A stretch of 64,000 nt of DNA, from assembly GCA_017938485.1 (NCBI GenBank), contig JAGBBM010000032.1, forward strand, positions 50,932-114,931, read 5' to 3'. Of the stretch, positions 18,081 to 27,667 are shown piece after piece; position 1 is the first letter of the stretch; every line of letters starts with the position of its first letter. The position numbers and the translations under genes are program-made. Origin of the DNA: Lachnospiraceae bacterium (GTDB taxonomy: Bacteria; Bacillota; Clostridia; Lachnospirales; Lachnospiraceae). The notes under the pieces are model-generated. The model was not told the origin of the DNA. It ran no database searches and saw only the letters and a list, made by a program, of their open reading frames with translations.

Positions 18081-20981
18081 ATGATTAAAGAATTTCTTGC
18101 TTCTTTAATTGAAATAATAGCTGACTATATAAAACACAGACTGTTTCCAGTAACTGTGGTTATTGTTGTGCTCTTTTCCATCCTTATAAACAGACTGTTT
18201 GAATTGCAGATAGTAGAAGGAGAGGAACATAATCAAGACTTCATCTACAAATCAGAGAAAACTCTTACTGTAGAAGCAGTTAGGGGCAATATATATGATA
18301 GAAATGGAAAATTACTAGCATACAACGAATTGTCATATTCAGTTGTTTACAGCAACGATCCACTTCTCAGCGAAAAAGCCGATGAACTTGGCATATCTGA
18401 CAACGACTTAAAAAACCAAATCATATACAAAACAATACAGATATTAGAGACAAACGGAGACTCTTTGTATGTAGATTTCCCTATAAAAATTAATGATAGT
18501 GGTGATTATGAATTCACAGTAAAAGATACTCAGCTAAGAAACTTCCTAAAAAATGTATACGGTGTTACAGATTATGATTATCTCACAGATGAAAAAAAGA
18601 ACTCTACGGCCGCTGATGTAGTTGATTATCTTGGCAATGATATGTTCGAAATATCTGATGAATATACAAAAGAAGAAGCTCTAAAGATATTAAGTTGTAG
18701 ATATAAATTATGGCTTAATCGTTTCCAGCAATATGTTCCTGTAACAATTGCATACAATTTGAGCGAGGAGAGCACAGCTATAATTGCTGAATACAGTGAA
18801 GAATTAATTGGAATTGATATAACCGTAAAATCACTCAGAAGATACAATGACGCAATATATTTTGCTCATATTATAGGATACATCGGTCAGATTTCCTCTG
18901 ATGAAATGACACAGTACAATGCAGACTTACCAAAGGACAAGCAGTACACTAATCAGGACTCTGTTGGTAAAATTGGTATAGAACAGTATTGTGAAGAGTA
19001 CTTAAGAGGACAAAACGGATACGAGATAATGTATGTTGATAACTTGGGAAAGGTCATAGAAACCGTAGAATCAACTCCAGCTATTGCGGGTAATGATGTA
19101 TATCTTACAATAGATGCAGACCTACAAAAATACTGCTATGATACTCTTGAAAAAGAAATTGCCGCAGTTATTTTGGAAAATCTGGTTAACCTAAACTCTG
19201 TAAACCCTGGTTCAAATGCAAAAATTGCCATAACAGATGTATATTACGGCCTTTTTGATAACAATATTATATCTATGTATGATATGGGTGATGCAGATGC
19301 AACAGATTTAGAGAAAGAAATATACTCATTATATACAGACACAAAAGAGGAAACTCTATCTACAATATACGATATACTTACGAAAGACTTTACTCCTGTT
19401 GGAGACTTACCACAAATATATCAGACATATATGGAATATATATGCGAAATTCTCAGGGATAATGGCATATTTAACACATCCCTGATTTCATCTGATTCAC
19501 AAGAATACAAAGACTATACTGAAGGAGTTACATCCCTTGAAAGCTATTTAAAATATGCTATAAGTATAGAAGCTATAGATATATCTTCTTTGGATGTTGA
19601 CAGTAGCTATTACGATACTGATGAAATATACCAGATACTTTGCGATTACATTGTAAAATATCTTGATTTAGATACCGAATTCGACAAACTTATCATTAAA
19701 GAGATGTTACAATCTACAATAATATCAGGATATGATGTGGTTAAGTTGATTTATGATCAAGGTGTATTATCTCCAATTGGTGACAAAGAGTACACTGAAT
19801 TTATGAATGGGGCATATGGACCATATGAGTTTATGGTTAGAAAAATAAGCAACCTAGAAATAACTCCTGCCATGTTAGCTCTTGACACATATTCCGGTTC
19901 AGTAATTGTAACAGATGTAAATACTGGTGATGTGCTTGCCATGGTAACATATCCTAGTTACGATAACAACTACTTAACCAATGAAGTAAACGCGGAGTAC
20001 TATAATCGACTCTTAGAAGACAGAACAACACCTCTTATTAACAGAGCAACCATGCAACGTTCAGCTCCTGGTTCAACATATAAACCTCTTATGTCTGTTG
20101 CTGGTCTTTCTGAAGGAGTTATAGATTTATCAACTACACATTTCTGTGGCGGTCTTTTTGAAAAGCTGTATGATCCAGCAAAATGTTGGATATACCCAGG
20201 CTGGCATGGTTTATTGGATGTACGAGAAGCATTACAGCGTTCCTGTAATATATTCTTTTACGAGGTAGGATATTCTCTTGCACTTGATGAACGAGGTGAA
20301 TATAATGATTCTAAAGGTGTAGAAACAATTGCAAAATATGCCGCTATGTTTGGATTTGATGATTATTCAGGTGTAGAATTACCGGAGATTTCTCCTCATA
20401 TTTCCGATATGGATGCAGTACGTTCTTCGATTGGACAGGGAACAAACGCATATGCACCGATTCAGATATCAAGATATGTTACAACCATTGCTAACAGTGG
20501 AACTTGTTACAACCTCACCCTTATTGATAAGGTTACCGATTACGAAGGAACTCTATTGATGGACAATCAGGCTACCGTACATCACGAACTTGATGTAAGA
20601 AGTGACATATGGTCAGCAGTGCATGAGGGTATGAGACGAGTTATAGCCATTGACACATCTGCATATGACATCATTAATTTGATTAATGTAAATGTTGCAG
20701 GTAAAACAGGAACTGCACAGGAAAGCGAAGTAAAACCCGACCACGCCGTATTTATTTCCTTTGCACCATATGAGGCTCCTGAGGTATCAGTTACCTGTGT
20801 TCTTAGAAATGGTTATCACTCAAGTAACGCTAAAGAAGTTGCTGGTTATGTATATGCATATATGTATGATCCAGCTGTTATTGTAGATGAAGATATCATC
20901 CAAAATGTTCTCGACGATATGAAGATTGAGGAAGAGGAACCAGAAGATGATGATGAAGAAACTACTGAAGCAACTGAGTAG
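18081..20981 (+). CDS. penicillin-binding protein 2 (elongation transpeptidase) with large insertion
   Basis: A class B PBP: cytoplasmic N-terminus, transmembrane helix at about residues 20-40, pedestal domain, then transpeptidase domain with SxxK at S665-T-Y-K668 (SAPGSTYKPL), SxN in RSCNIFF and KTG in GKTGTAQES. It cross-links lateral-wall peptidoglycan with RodA. At 966 residues it is ~250-300 longer than usual. The excess is a segment between LTIDADLQ (about 342-350) and SGSVIVTDVNTGDVLAM (about 605), where the two motifs normally lie ~30 residues apart. The insert is acidic, Tyr-rich and mostly helical. A Glu/Asp-rich tail ends the protein (EEEEPEDDDEETTE). Confidence 0.95.
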   Translation: MIKEFLASLIEIIADYIKHRLFPVTVVIVVLFSILINRLFELQIVEGEEHNQDFIYKSEKTLTVEAVRGNIYDRNGKLLAYNELSYSVVYSNDPLLSEKADELGISDNDLKNQIIYKTIQILETNGDSLYVDFPIKINDSGDYEFTVKDTQLRNFLKNVYGVTDYDYLTDEKKNSTAADVVDYLGNDMFEISDEYTKEEALKILSCRYKLWLNRFQQYVPVTIAYNLSEESTAIIAEYSEELIGIDITVKSLRRYNDAIYFAHIIGYIGQISSDEMTQYNADLPKDKQYTNQDSVGKIGIEQYCEEYLRGQNGYEIMYVDNLGKVIETVESTPAIAGNDVYLTIDADLQKYCYDTLEKEIAAVILENLVNLNSVNPGSNAKIAITDVYYGLFDNNIISMYDMGDADATDLEKEIYSLYTDTKEETLSTIYDILTKDFTPVGDLPQIYQTYMEYICEILRDNGIFNTSLISSDSQEYKDYTEGVTSLESYLKYAISIEAIDISSLDVDSSYYDTDEIYQILCDYIVKYLDLDTEFDKLIIKEMLQSTIISGYDVVKLIYDQGVLSPIGDKEYTEFMNGAYGPYEFMVRKISNLEITPAMLALDTYSGSVIVTDVNTGDVLAMVTYPSYDNNYLTNEVNAEYYNRLLEDRTTPLINRATMQRSAPGSTYKPLMSVAGLSEGVIDLSTTHFCGGLFEKLYDPAKCWIYPGWHGLLDVREALQRSCNIFFYEVGYSLALDERGEYNDSKGVETIAKYAAMFGFDDYSGVELPEISPHISDMDAVRSSIGQGTNAYAPIQISRYVTTIANSGTCYNLTLIDKVTDYEGTLLMDNQATVHHELDVRSDIWSAVHEGMRRVIAIDTSAYDIINLINVNVAGKTGTAQESEVKPDHAVFISFAPYEAPEVSVTCVLRNGYHSSNAKEVAGYVYAYMYDPAVIVDEDIIQNVLDDMKIEEEEPEDDDEETTEATE

Positions 20982-21015
20982 TTCAATATAAACAATTAAA
21001 GATGCGAGGTGAATA

Positions 21016-21522
21016 ATGAATAGTCCCGTTATTATCAAAGGTAATAAATGGGGTATTAAACTTATAATCCACGAGGAAGCTACCCTAGATGATGTAATAA
21101 AAACATTAAGAATAAAGCTTCAAAAAACAAAAGGATATTATAAGAACATAAAACCCATTTCAATAACCTTTGAAGGAAAATCCATAACGGAAGATGAAAA
21201 AGATATATTATTAGATACATTAAGAGAAATAGGACTAAATTTAAAAACCCAAACTGAAGATAAACAACTGTATATTACCCCAGAGCCAACATCATATACT
21301 AATCAAAGTGACGGTCTATTCTATATAGGCAATCTAAAAGCCGGGGAATCCATAGATGCTGCAGATAGTATTGTGATTATTGGCAATGTAGAGAACGGAG
21401 CTTCCGTATATTCCGAAGGTAACATCGTTATTATAGGAGAATTAAACGGATATGCAGAATCAGGCTACAAAGGAAGAAATGATACATTTGTATATAGTTT
21501 GATTTCAGGAGGGAATAATTAA
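21016..21522 (+). CDS. minC: septum site-determining protein MinC, short form
   Basis: It inhibits FtsZ polymerisation away from mid-cell when held at the membrane by MinD. The N-terminal domain (about residues 1-95) is followed by a right-handed β-helix: LFYIGNLKAGESIDAADSI, then IIGNVENGASVYSEGNIVIIGELNG. The MinD-contact motif RSGQ of E. coli appears as KAGE. At 168 residues the C-terminal part is ~40 residues shorter than in classic MinC; the protein stops soon after the third β-helix turn. The ATG at 21016 follows GAGGTG. minD starts on the next base after the stop. Confidence 0.9.
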   Translation: MNSPVIIKGNKWGIKLIIHEEATLDDVIKTLRIKLQKTKGYYKNIKPISITFEGKSITEDEKDILLDTLREIGLNLKTQTEDKQLYITPEPTSYTNQSDGLFYIGNLKAGESIDAADSIVIIGNVENGASVYSEGNIVIIGELNGYAESGYKGRNDTFVYSLISGGNN

Positions 21523-22335
21523 ATGAGTGAAGTTATTGTTGTTACATCTGGAAAAGGAGGGGTTGGAAAGACAACCACCACCGCAAATATAGGATATAGT
21601 CTTGCAGGATTAGGATATAAGGTCTTGCTTATTGATACGGACATAGGACTTCGCAATCTTGATGTAGTAATGGGACTAGAAAATCGCATAGTCTATAACA
21701 TCTGTGATGTTATAGAAGGTAATTGCAAATATAACCAGGCCATAATAAAAGACAAAAATCAAGCTGGACTAGCATTGCTTCCAGCAGCTCAAACAAAAGA
21801 CAAAACTGCAATTTCACCAGAACAGATGAAAAAGCTAATGGAACAATTAAAGCCTGATTATGATTACATAATTATTGATTGTCCAGCGGGTATTGAGCAT
21901 GGATTTAAAAATGCCATTGCTGCAGCTCAAAGAGCAATCATAGTTACCACACCGGAGGTGTCTGCTATAAGAGATGCTGATAGAATTATAGGGATTCTTG
22001 ATGCAAACGAGATGCCAAGAATTGATTTAGTTATCAATAAAATTCGTCAGGATATGGTTCGTAGAGGGGATATGATGTCTGTAGATGATGTTGTTGATAT
22101 ATTATCAATTAACCTTATTGGAACCGTATATGATGACGAAGCTATAGTTATATCAACTAATCGAGGTGAACCTATTGCTAGTACACGTTCAAAATGTGGA
22201 CGAGCATACGAAAATATTGCTAAAAACATTGCAGGCTTTGGTTCAGAAGAAACAGAAGAAGAAACATTTAAATTATTCAAATGGATAAAGAAGAAGGATA
22301 AACATGTTCACAAGATTCAGTCGCAGGGATTATAA
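21523..22335 (+). CDS. minD: septum site-determining ATPase MinD
   Basis: A deviant Walker A ATPase (SGKGGVGKTTTTANIG, residues ~9-24) with LIDTDIGLRNLD and YIIIDCPAGIE. Its C-terminus has a basic amphipathic stretch (FKLFKWIKKK) fit for membrane targeting, but it continues ~10 residues beyond. AGGAGGG inside the minC end serves as ribosome binding site. No minE follows; the next gene, rodA, overlaps minD by 32 bases. Membrane recruitment of MinC by MinD is predicted, while the oscillation factor is not in this cluster. Confidence 0.95.
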   Translation: MSEVIVVTSGKGGVGKTTTTANIGYSLAGLGYKVLLIDTDIGLRNLDVVMGLENRIVYNICDVIEGNCKYNQAIIKDKNQAGLALLPAAQTKDKTAISPEQMKKLMEQLKPDYDYIIIDCPAGIEHGFKNAIAAAQRAIIVTTPEVSAIRDADRIIGILDANEMPRIDLVINKIRQDMVRRGDMMSVDDVVDILSINLIGTVYDDEAIVISTNRGEPIASTRSKCGRAYENIAKNIAGFGSEETEEETFKLFKWIKKKDKHVHKIQSQGL

Positions 22336-23422
22336 TTTCAAATTAGTTATATTACTTATGATTGCAGTTATTTTTGGTACTGTAGTAATCAACAGCGCGG
22401 ATGATTCCTACACATCAAGAAGAATTTTTGGTGCAATCGTAGGTTTTATTCTGATGATTTTTATCTCATTTATAAATTATGATTTTATTTGTAAACTTTA
22501 CAGTGCAATATTTGCAGCCAACATCATTATGCTTTTACTTGTATTAATTGCAGGAGTAGAGGTAAATGCTGCAAAAAGATGGATGCTTGTGGGCGGTTCA
22601 GGAGGAATACAGTTCCAGCCTTCTGAGTTCAGTAAAATTTTTATGATTATTTTCATTGCAACCTTATTGGATAGATATAAGCAAAGAGATAAAATAAATA
22701 CTTTCAAGTGCCTTGCAACCTATGCAGGAACTGTAGGAGCATCTCTTTTACTGATTGTTCTTGAACCGGATCTTTCTACAACTATATGTGTAACTATGGT
22801 AATGCTCACTATGCTTTATGTCTCCGGTTTAAGCTATAAAATCATTGGTCTAGCCATACTTTTTGGCATTCCATTATTTGGAAGTTTTCTTTGGTATATT
22901 CAGCTTCCAAACCAGATACTTTTACAGGATTATCAGGTTAATCGTATATTGGAGTTTATTTATCCTGATCAATACGGAACAGATTATTCACAGCAAAATA
23001 ACTCTATAATGGCCATTGGTTCGGGGCAATTGACAGGAAAAGGATTAAACACATCAACTATGGCCACAGTTAAGGACGCTAACTTTATATCAGAGCAGCA
23101 AACTGACTTTATCTTTTCCGTAATAGGAGAGGAGCTTGGCTTTGTTGGCAGTGTATTTGTTATTGCAATTATATTGTTAATAGTGTTACAATGTATAAAG
23201 ATAGCAAGAGTTGCCAAGGATACAAAAGGTATGCTTATAGCATCTGGAATTGGTGTATTAATTGCTTATCAATCATTTATTAATATTGCAGTTGCTACAG
23301 GCGTATTACCAAACACAGGTATTCCACTTCCTTTCATAAGCTATGGACTAAGTTCTCTTATTAGTCTATCGGCGGGTATGGGAGTAGTGCTCAATATAAG
23401 TATACAAAAATCAGGATATTAG
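22304..23422 (+). CDS. rodA: RodA/FtsW-family peptidoglycan glycosyltransferase (RodA)
   Basis: A SEDS protein with about ten transmembrane helices, 372 residues. Diagnostic segments are QPSEFSKIFMI, LEPDLSTT (with the catalytic-site Asp), the loop before GTGLNTSTMA-like GKGLNTSTMATVKDANFISEQQTDFIFSVIGEE region, and PFISYGLSSLISL. It polymerises glycan strands with the class B PBP encoded at 18081. Context with mreCD and PBP2 favours RodA over FtsW. The ATG at 22304 lies inside minD, preceded by AAGAAGGA. Confidence 0.93.
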   Translation: MFTRFSRRDYNFKLVILLMIAVIFGTVVINSADDSYTSRRIFGAIVGFILMIFISFINYDFICKLYSAIFAANIIMLLLVLIAGVEVNAAKRWMLVGGSGGIQFQPSEFSKIFMIIFIATLLDRYKQRDKINTFKCLATYAGTVGASLLLIVLEPDLSTTICVTMVMLTMLYVSGLSYKIIGLAILFGIPLFGSFLWYIQLPNQILLQDYQVNRILEFIYPDQYGTDYSQQNNSIMAIGSGQLTGKGLNTSTMATVKDANFISEQQTDFIFSVIGEELGFVGSVFVIAIILLIVLQCIKIARVAKDTKGMLIASGIGVLIAYQSFINIAVATGVLPNTGIPLPFISYGLSSLISLSAGMGVVLNISIQKSGY

Positions 23423-23435
23423 GGGTGATATATTC

Positions 23436-23834
23436 ATGAACATCGGCTTAATTGCACATGATACAAAGAAAAAACTTATGCAGAATTTCTGTATTGCATA
23501 TCGTGGAATATTATCTCATCATGATCTATATGCGACTGGCACTACAGGACGTATGATAGAAGAAGTTACCAACTTGACTGTACACAAGTTTTTGGCTGGT
23601 CATACAGGTGGCGAGCAGCAACTCGGTTCTATGATTGAAAGCAATGATCTTGATATGATGATATTTTTAAGAGATCCTCAGACAAAGAGAAAACAGGACG
23701 TAGATATCAATAACATATTCATTCTATGCGATACACACAACATTCCACTTGCCACCAATCTAGCTACAGCAGAACTGATGGTTAAAGCATTAGAACGTGG
23801 AGATTTGGACTGGAGAGAATTATTTAAACACTAA
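23436..23834 (+). CDS. mgsA: methylglyoxal synthase
   Basis: It converts dihydroxyacetone phosphate to methylglyoxal and phosphate, a bypass of lower glycolysis under phosphate limitation. The 132-residue MGS-fold protein shows IAHDTKKK at the N-terminus, the phosphate-binding ATGTTGRMI, AGHTGGEQQLGSMI, and FLRDPQTKRKQDVD. GGGGTGATAT precedes the ATG at 23436. The gene lies directly after rodA in the same operon, a linkage seen in other clostridia. Confidence 0.96.
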   Translation: MNIGLIAHDTKKKLMQNFCIAYRGILSHHDLYATGTTGRMIEEVTNLTVHKFLAGHTGGEQQLGSMIESNDLDMMIFLRDPQTKRKQDVDINNIFILCDTHNIPLATNLATAELMVKALERGDLDWRELFKH

Positions 23835-23851
23835 CTTATAGGAGCATATAT

Positions 23852-24838
23852 ATGCTAAAGAATATTTTAAAATACATAGGCACTATCGTTATGATATGTT
23901 GTGTACTTTTTCTTCTTAGTTTAATAAAAAATAATCTTAATGATGAATACAAAGGTGTTTTGGACCTTTCTTTTGCAATAAATGATTCCGCATATGGAGA
24001 AACAAATGTTTATAACTCTATGGGACAGACATTTGTTGGAATGGAAGATTCCTCAAATAGCTATTTATTTGAGGATACTAGTTATGCCCTTTTAGTTGAT
24101 GAGACAACTGGCGAGATATACGCTTCCTACAATGCTCATAGACGTATGTATCCTGCCTCAATGACTAAACTCATGACCGCAATTATTGTTTGTGAACGAT
24201 TGGAATCAGGACAGATATCCGAGGATGATATCGTTACTGTACTCAAATATTATGATTTAACATACGATGGAGTAGGTCTCAATAACCTCACTGTTGGTAG
24301 TCAGATATCAGTAAAAGATTTAATGTATGGTTTATTAATTGAATCAAACAATTATTATGCTCTTATATTAGCTGATTATATAGCTGGTAGCCAGGAAGCA
24401 TTTTGCACCCTTATGAATGATAAGGCCTACGAACTTGGCGCAACCAATACACATTTCACTAATCCACATGGTTTAGATGAGCCGGAGCATTACTCAACAG
24501 CTTATGATATGTATCTTATATTAAAAGAAGCTGACTCATATGATTACATTCGTCAGATTGATACATATTCCACATATTCTTATACATATATCGATGGTTT
24601 CAATAATTATATGTATGATGATGTTTCTGCAACTAGTCTCTTTGCCCATGGATATGTTACTTTACCAGCCAATTTTTCCATCAGAACCTGGAAAACTGGA
24701 ACCACAAGTGGTGCTGGTAATTGTTTAGCCCTTTGTCTTACAAAAGGAGACCACACATATTATCTAGTTACATCTGATGCAGATTCAAGAAGTGAATTAT
24801 ATGATGCTGTCATAGAATTATTATGTCTTGTAGAATGA
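23852..24838 (+). CDS. serine-type D-alanyl-D-alanine carboxypeptidase (S11 family)
   Basis: It trims the terminal D-Ala of peptidoglycan stem peptides outside the membrane. An N-terminal hydrophobic segment (TIVMICCVLFLLSLI, about residues 10-26) is a signal or anchor. Active-site motifs are S-M-T-K in PASMTKLMTA, SNN in ESNNYYA and KTG in TWKTGTTSGAGN. The 328-residue length corresponds to the catalytic domain alone, without the C-terminal β-domain and amphipathic anchor of PBP5, so the N-terminal helix probably holds it in the membrane. AGGAGCA precedes the ATG. Confidence 0.93.
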   Translation: MLKNILKYIGTIVMICCVLFLLSLIKNNLNDEYKGVLDLSFAINDSAYGETNVYNSMGQTFVGMEDSSNSYLFEDTSYALLVDETTGEIYASYNAHRRMYPASMTKLMTAIIVCERLESGQISEDDIVTVLKYYDLTYDGVGLNNLTVGSQISVKDLMYGLLIESNNYYALILADYIAGSQEAFCTLMNDKAYELGATNTHFTNPHGLDEPEHYSTAYDMYLILKEADSYDYIRQIDTYSTYSYTYIDGFNNYMYDDVSATSLFAHGYVTLPANFSIRTWKTGTTSGAGNCLALCLTKGDHTYYLVTSDADSRSELYDAVIELLCLVE

Positions 24839-24863
24839 TAACTTACGAAAAGAAGTGATAGTT

Positions 24864-26243
24864 ATGAGTAACAATAAAAAACCAGTAAAATTTAAAAGAG
24901 AAATTATTATTAACCCAGCCACATGTGTAGTATTTGCCATACTTATATATGTGGTTATTAGTGTTTTTATTTCCATGAGAAAAGAGCCTATTACTATCTA
25001 TAAGGTTAATAAAAGTAATGTCAGCAACAATATCGAACTCGATGGCATTGCCCTTCGAAATGAAAAATTAATTCGTGCAAGTCAAGGTGGATATGTATGT
25101 TACTATGTAAGAGATGGAGAAAAAGCTCAAAAATATTCAACTGTTTGCACCATAGATAAATCTGGCGAAGTCTATGACATATTAACAGAGACAGAAGAAT
25201 ACGAAGATTTATTTACAGAAGAGAATTATTCCGACATTCGTTCTATTATTTCCTTATACAAGGTTAACTACGACAATGTATCTTATTATAATTCCTATGT
25301 ATTTGAAAACAACATAAACAACAAAGTGCTAGACTTAACAAACGAGATTCTTATGCAGCAGCTCTATGCAAATAACAATATCTCATCAGGTAAGTCAGTA
25401 ACTACACCATATAGTGGAATTGTTACCTATTATATGGATGGATTTGAAAATCTAACTCCAAAAACCATATCAAAAGACGATTTCGACCAATCTAAGTACG
25501 AAAAACAAACACTTAAAACAGGTGAGGTAATTGAGTCTAACACCCCAATTATGAAAATCGTACCATCTGAAGAGTGGAATATAGTTGCACCAATTACCCA
25601 AGAACAAATTAATGCTCTAGGAGAAAGCTCAAAAATAACATTCTATATCAATAACTCTAGCTATACGGCTAACATGCCATATGAGATTATAAACGGTAGT
25701 GATGGTACATACATAAACATAAAAATGAACAAATATATGTCAAACTTCCTTTCTGAGAGATATCTGTCTATAGAGATTGTTATGGAAGAGGATATGGGGC
25801 TTAAAGTACCTGTAAGTGCCATTGTAGACAAAGAGGTATACAAAATACCTGTAGAGTATTTCTCTGCTGGTGGAAACCAAAGTTATACTACCAAGGTAAA
25901 TATTCAGGTCAAGGACGAAAACGGAGAGATAACTATAAAACAGGTTTCTCCAACCATATATAAAACCGATGACAAATATTACTACGTAGATCCTTTAGTT
26001 TTTGAGGATACAGATGTAATATATAACATAAACAACAATAATACATTAGCAGTTTCTTTGCTTGGAACTGACACTGTAACTGGAGTATACTCAGCCAACC
26101 GAGGAACTGCAGAATTCAAAATGATTACTATTATAAAAACCGTTGATGAATTCGCCCTTATTGAAAGTGGTGACAATCTAAAGATATATGATAATATCGT
26201 TATGGATGCATCAACTGTAAAGGAAAACCAGATAATTTACTAA
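24864..26243 (+). CDS. HlyD-like membrane-fusion/adaptor protein
   Basis: A single membrane span near the N-terminus (about residues 18-38) is followed by an extracytoplasmic region with lipoyl/HlyD-type strands (NNIELDGIALRNEKLIRASQGGYVCYYVRDGEKAQK), a helical hairpin and a β-rich C-terminus with KVPVSAIVDKEVYKIPV. It resembles the HlyD-family 'efflux periplasmic adaptor' proteins that clostridia encode next to yggS and sepF. There is no transporter partner beside it, so a cell-envelope role is as likely as efflux. ATG 24864 is preferred to GTG 24855 because GAAGTG precedes it. Length 459. Confidence 0.72.
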   Translation: MSNNKKPVKFKREIIINPATCVVFAILIYVVISVFISMRKEPITIYKVNKSNVSNNIELDGIALRNEKLIRASQGGYVCYYVRDGEKAQKYSTVCTIDKSGEVYDILTETEEYEDLFTEENYSDIRSIISLYKVNYDNVSYYNSYVFENNINNKVLDLTNEILMQQLYANNNISSGKSVTTPYSGIVTYYMDGFENLTPKTISKDDFDQSKYEKQTLKTGEVIESNTPIMKIVPSEEWNIVAPITQEQINALGESSKITFYINNSSYTANMPYEIINGSDGTYINIKMNKYMSNFLSERYLSIEIVMEEDMGLKVPVSAIVDKEVYKIPVEYFSAGGNQSYTTKVNIQVKDENGEITIKQVSPTIYKTDDKYYYVDPLVFEDTDVIYNINNNNTLAVSLLGTDTVTGVYSANRGTAEFKMITIIKTVDEFALIESGDNLKIYDNIVMDASTVKENQIIY

Positions 26244-26264
26244 ACTTACATAGAGGTGATATTT

Positions 26265-26957
26265 TTGCTAAAAGAAAACTTAATGAAAGTTCAGGCAAAT
26301 ATTATAAAAGCCTGCGAAAAATCAAACAGAAATCCTGACGAGGTTACTCTTATTGCGGTAAGCAAAACCAAGCCTCTTTCCGATATCGAAGAGTTGGTTT
26401 TATGTGGTACAAGGGAATTTGGTGAAAACAAAGTTCAGGAATTATGTGATAAATACGAAAATATATCAACTCCTGTAAACTGGCATCTTATTGGACATTT
26501 ACAAACCAATAAAGTCAAGTATGTAGTAGACAAAGCTTGTTTAATTCATTCTGTTGACTCTGTTAACCTAGCTAAAACCATTGAAAAAGAGGCTGCCAAA
26601 AAAGGAGTTATCGCCAATATACTTATTCAGGTTAATATAGCAAAAGAAGATACAAAATTTGGAATTGATGAAAGCACAATCTATGAATTATTAGACGAAA
26701 TTAAAGATTATTCACATATAAAAGTTAAAGGATTGATGACAATCGCTCCTTTCGTTGAAAATCCAGAAGAAAACAGACAATATTTTAGAAAAATGCACCA
26801 ATTATTACTTGACATAAAATCAAAAAACATTGATAATATTGATATGTGTATTCTATCAATGGGAATGACTAATGATTATGAAGTTGCTATCGAAGAGGGT
26901 TCAACTATGGTACGAGTTGGTACCGGAATTTTCGGAGAACGCAATTATAATATTTAA
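26265..26957 (+). CDS. YggS-family pyridoxal phosphate homeostasis protein
   Basis: A PLP-binding single-domain (βα)8 protein with no known catalytic activity, involved in PLP homeostasis. The PLP lysine is in LIAVSKTKPLSDIEEL, with HLIGHLQTNKVKYVVD, FGIDEST, GLMTIAPF and MGMTNDYEVAIEEGSTMVRVGTGIFG (read in parts) as family marks. TTG at 26265 is taken as start because GAGGTG lies 6 bases upstream; the GTG inside that site is too close. It is 230 residues. As in other Firmicutes it sits right before sepF. Confidence 0.93.
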   Translation: MLKENLMKVQANIIKACEKSNRNPDEVTLIAVSKTKPLSDIEELVLCGTREFGENKVQELCDKYENISTPVNWHLIGHLQTNKVKYVVDKACLIHSVDSVNLAKTIEKEAAKKGVIANILIQVNIAKEDTKFGIDESTIYELLDEIKDYSHIKVKGLMTIAPFVENPEENRQYFRKMHQLLLDIKSKNIDNIDMCILSMGMTNDYEVAIEEGSTMVRVGTGIFGERNYNI

Positions 26958-26973
26958 TTAAGGAGTTTTTAAT

Positions 26974-27636
26974 ATGGCAAAAGAATCTGGCAAAAAAAGT
27001 TTTTTTGACTTGTTCAAGGTTAAAGACTTGGATGATGACGAATTTGATGATGATTTATTTGATGATGACGACGATGACGATGATGATTACGTAAAACCAT
27101 CAAAGAATAAATCAAAATCCTCATATAATAAACCAGCAACACAGACTACATATAATAAGAGCAATTCATATTCTGGTGGTAGTAGCTATAATCAGGGGAG
27201 CTATAAACAAACAACAAGTCAAAGTAGCTATTCATCCGGATATAATAATTATTCAACACAAAGACCTCAGGCTAGACCGGGGGTATCAAATGAAAAACTT
27301 GTAGATTTTAACGCTGGAAGACAGCAACGTATGAGTAATAGGAGTGGTGGGGACGTGTACGTAATTAAACCTCAAGATATCAGCGAATCACAGACAGTAA
27401 CTGATTTCTTAAGAAGTGGAAAAACTATAGTAATTAATATGGAAGGCCTTGAGCTTGCACCAGCTCAACGAATCATTGATTTCATCGGTGGTGCTTGCTA
27501 CGCATTAGGAGGCTCACTTCAGGCAATATCAGCTAATATTTTCATAGCTGCGCCTGGTTCAATTGAAGTTTCAGGTGACTTAAGAGAAGAGATTTTGAAC
27601 GAATCTACAGTATCTCCTCAATTAGGAAAATACTAA
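26974..27636 (+). CDS. sepF: cell division protein SepF with long acidic linker
   Basis: SepF anchors FtsZ to the membrane and shapes the septum. The short N-terminal amphipathic stretch (SFFDLFKVKD) fits membrane targeting. The conserved globular SepF domain is at about residues 125-210 (VYVIKPQDISESQTVTDFL, NMEGLELAPAQRIIDFIGG). Between them lies an unusual linker: a run of Asp (about residues 20-42, nearly all Asp with Glu, Phe and Leu) followed by ~70 residues of Ser, Tyr, Asn, Gln and Gly repeats. At 220 residues it is longer than Bacillus SepF (~150). TAAGGAG precedes the ATG. Confidence 0.93.
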   Translation: MAKESGKKSFFDLFKVKDLDDDEFDDDLFDDDDDDDDDYVKPSKNKSKSSYNKPATQTTYNKSNSYSGGSSYNQGSYKQTTSQSSYSSGYNNYSTQRPQARPGVSNEKLVDFNAGRQQRMSNRSGGDVYVIKPQDISESQTVTDFLRSGKTIVINMEGLELAPAQRIIDFIGGACYALGGSLQAISANIFIAAPGSIEVSGDLREEILNESTVSPQLGKY

Positions 27637-27667
27637 AATATAACTTTTTACAAGGGGGATTTGGGGA

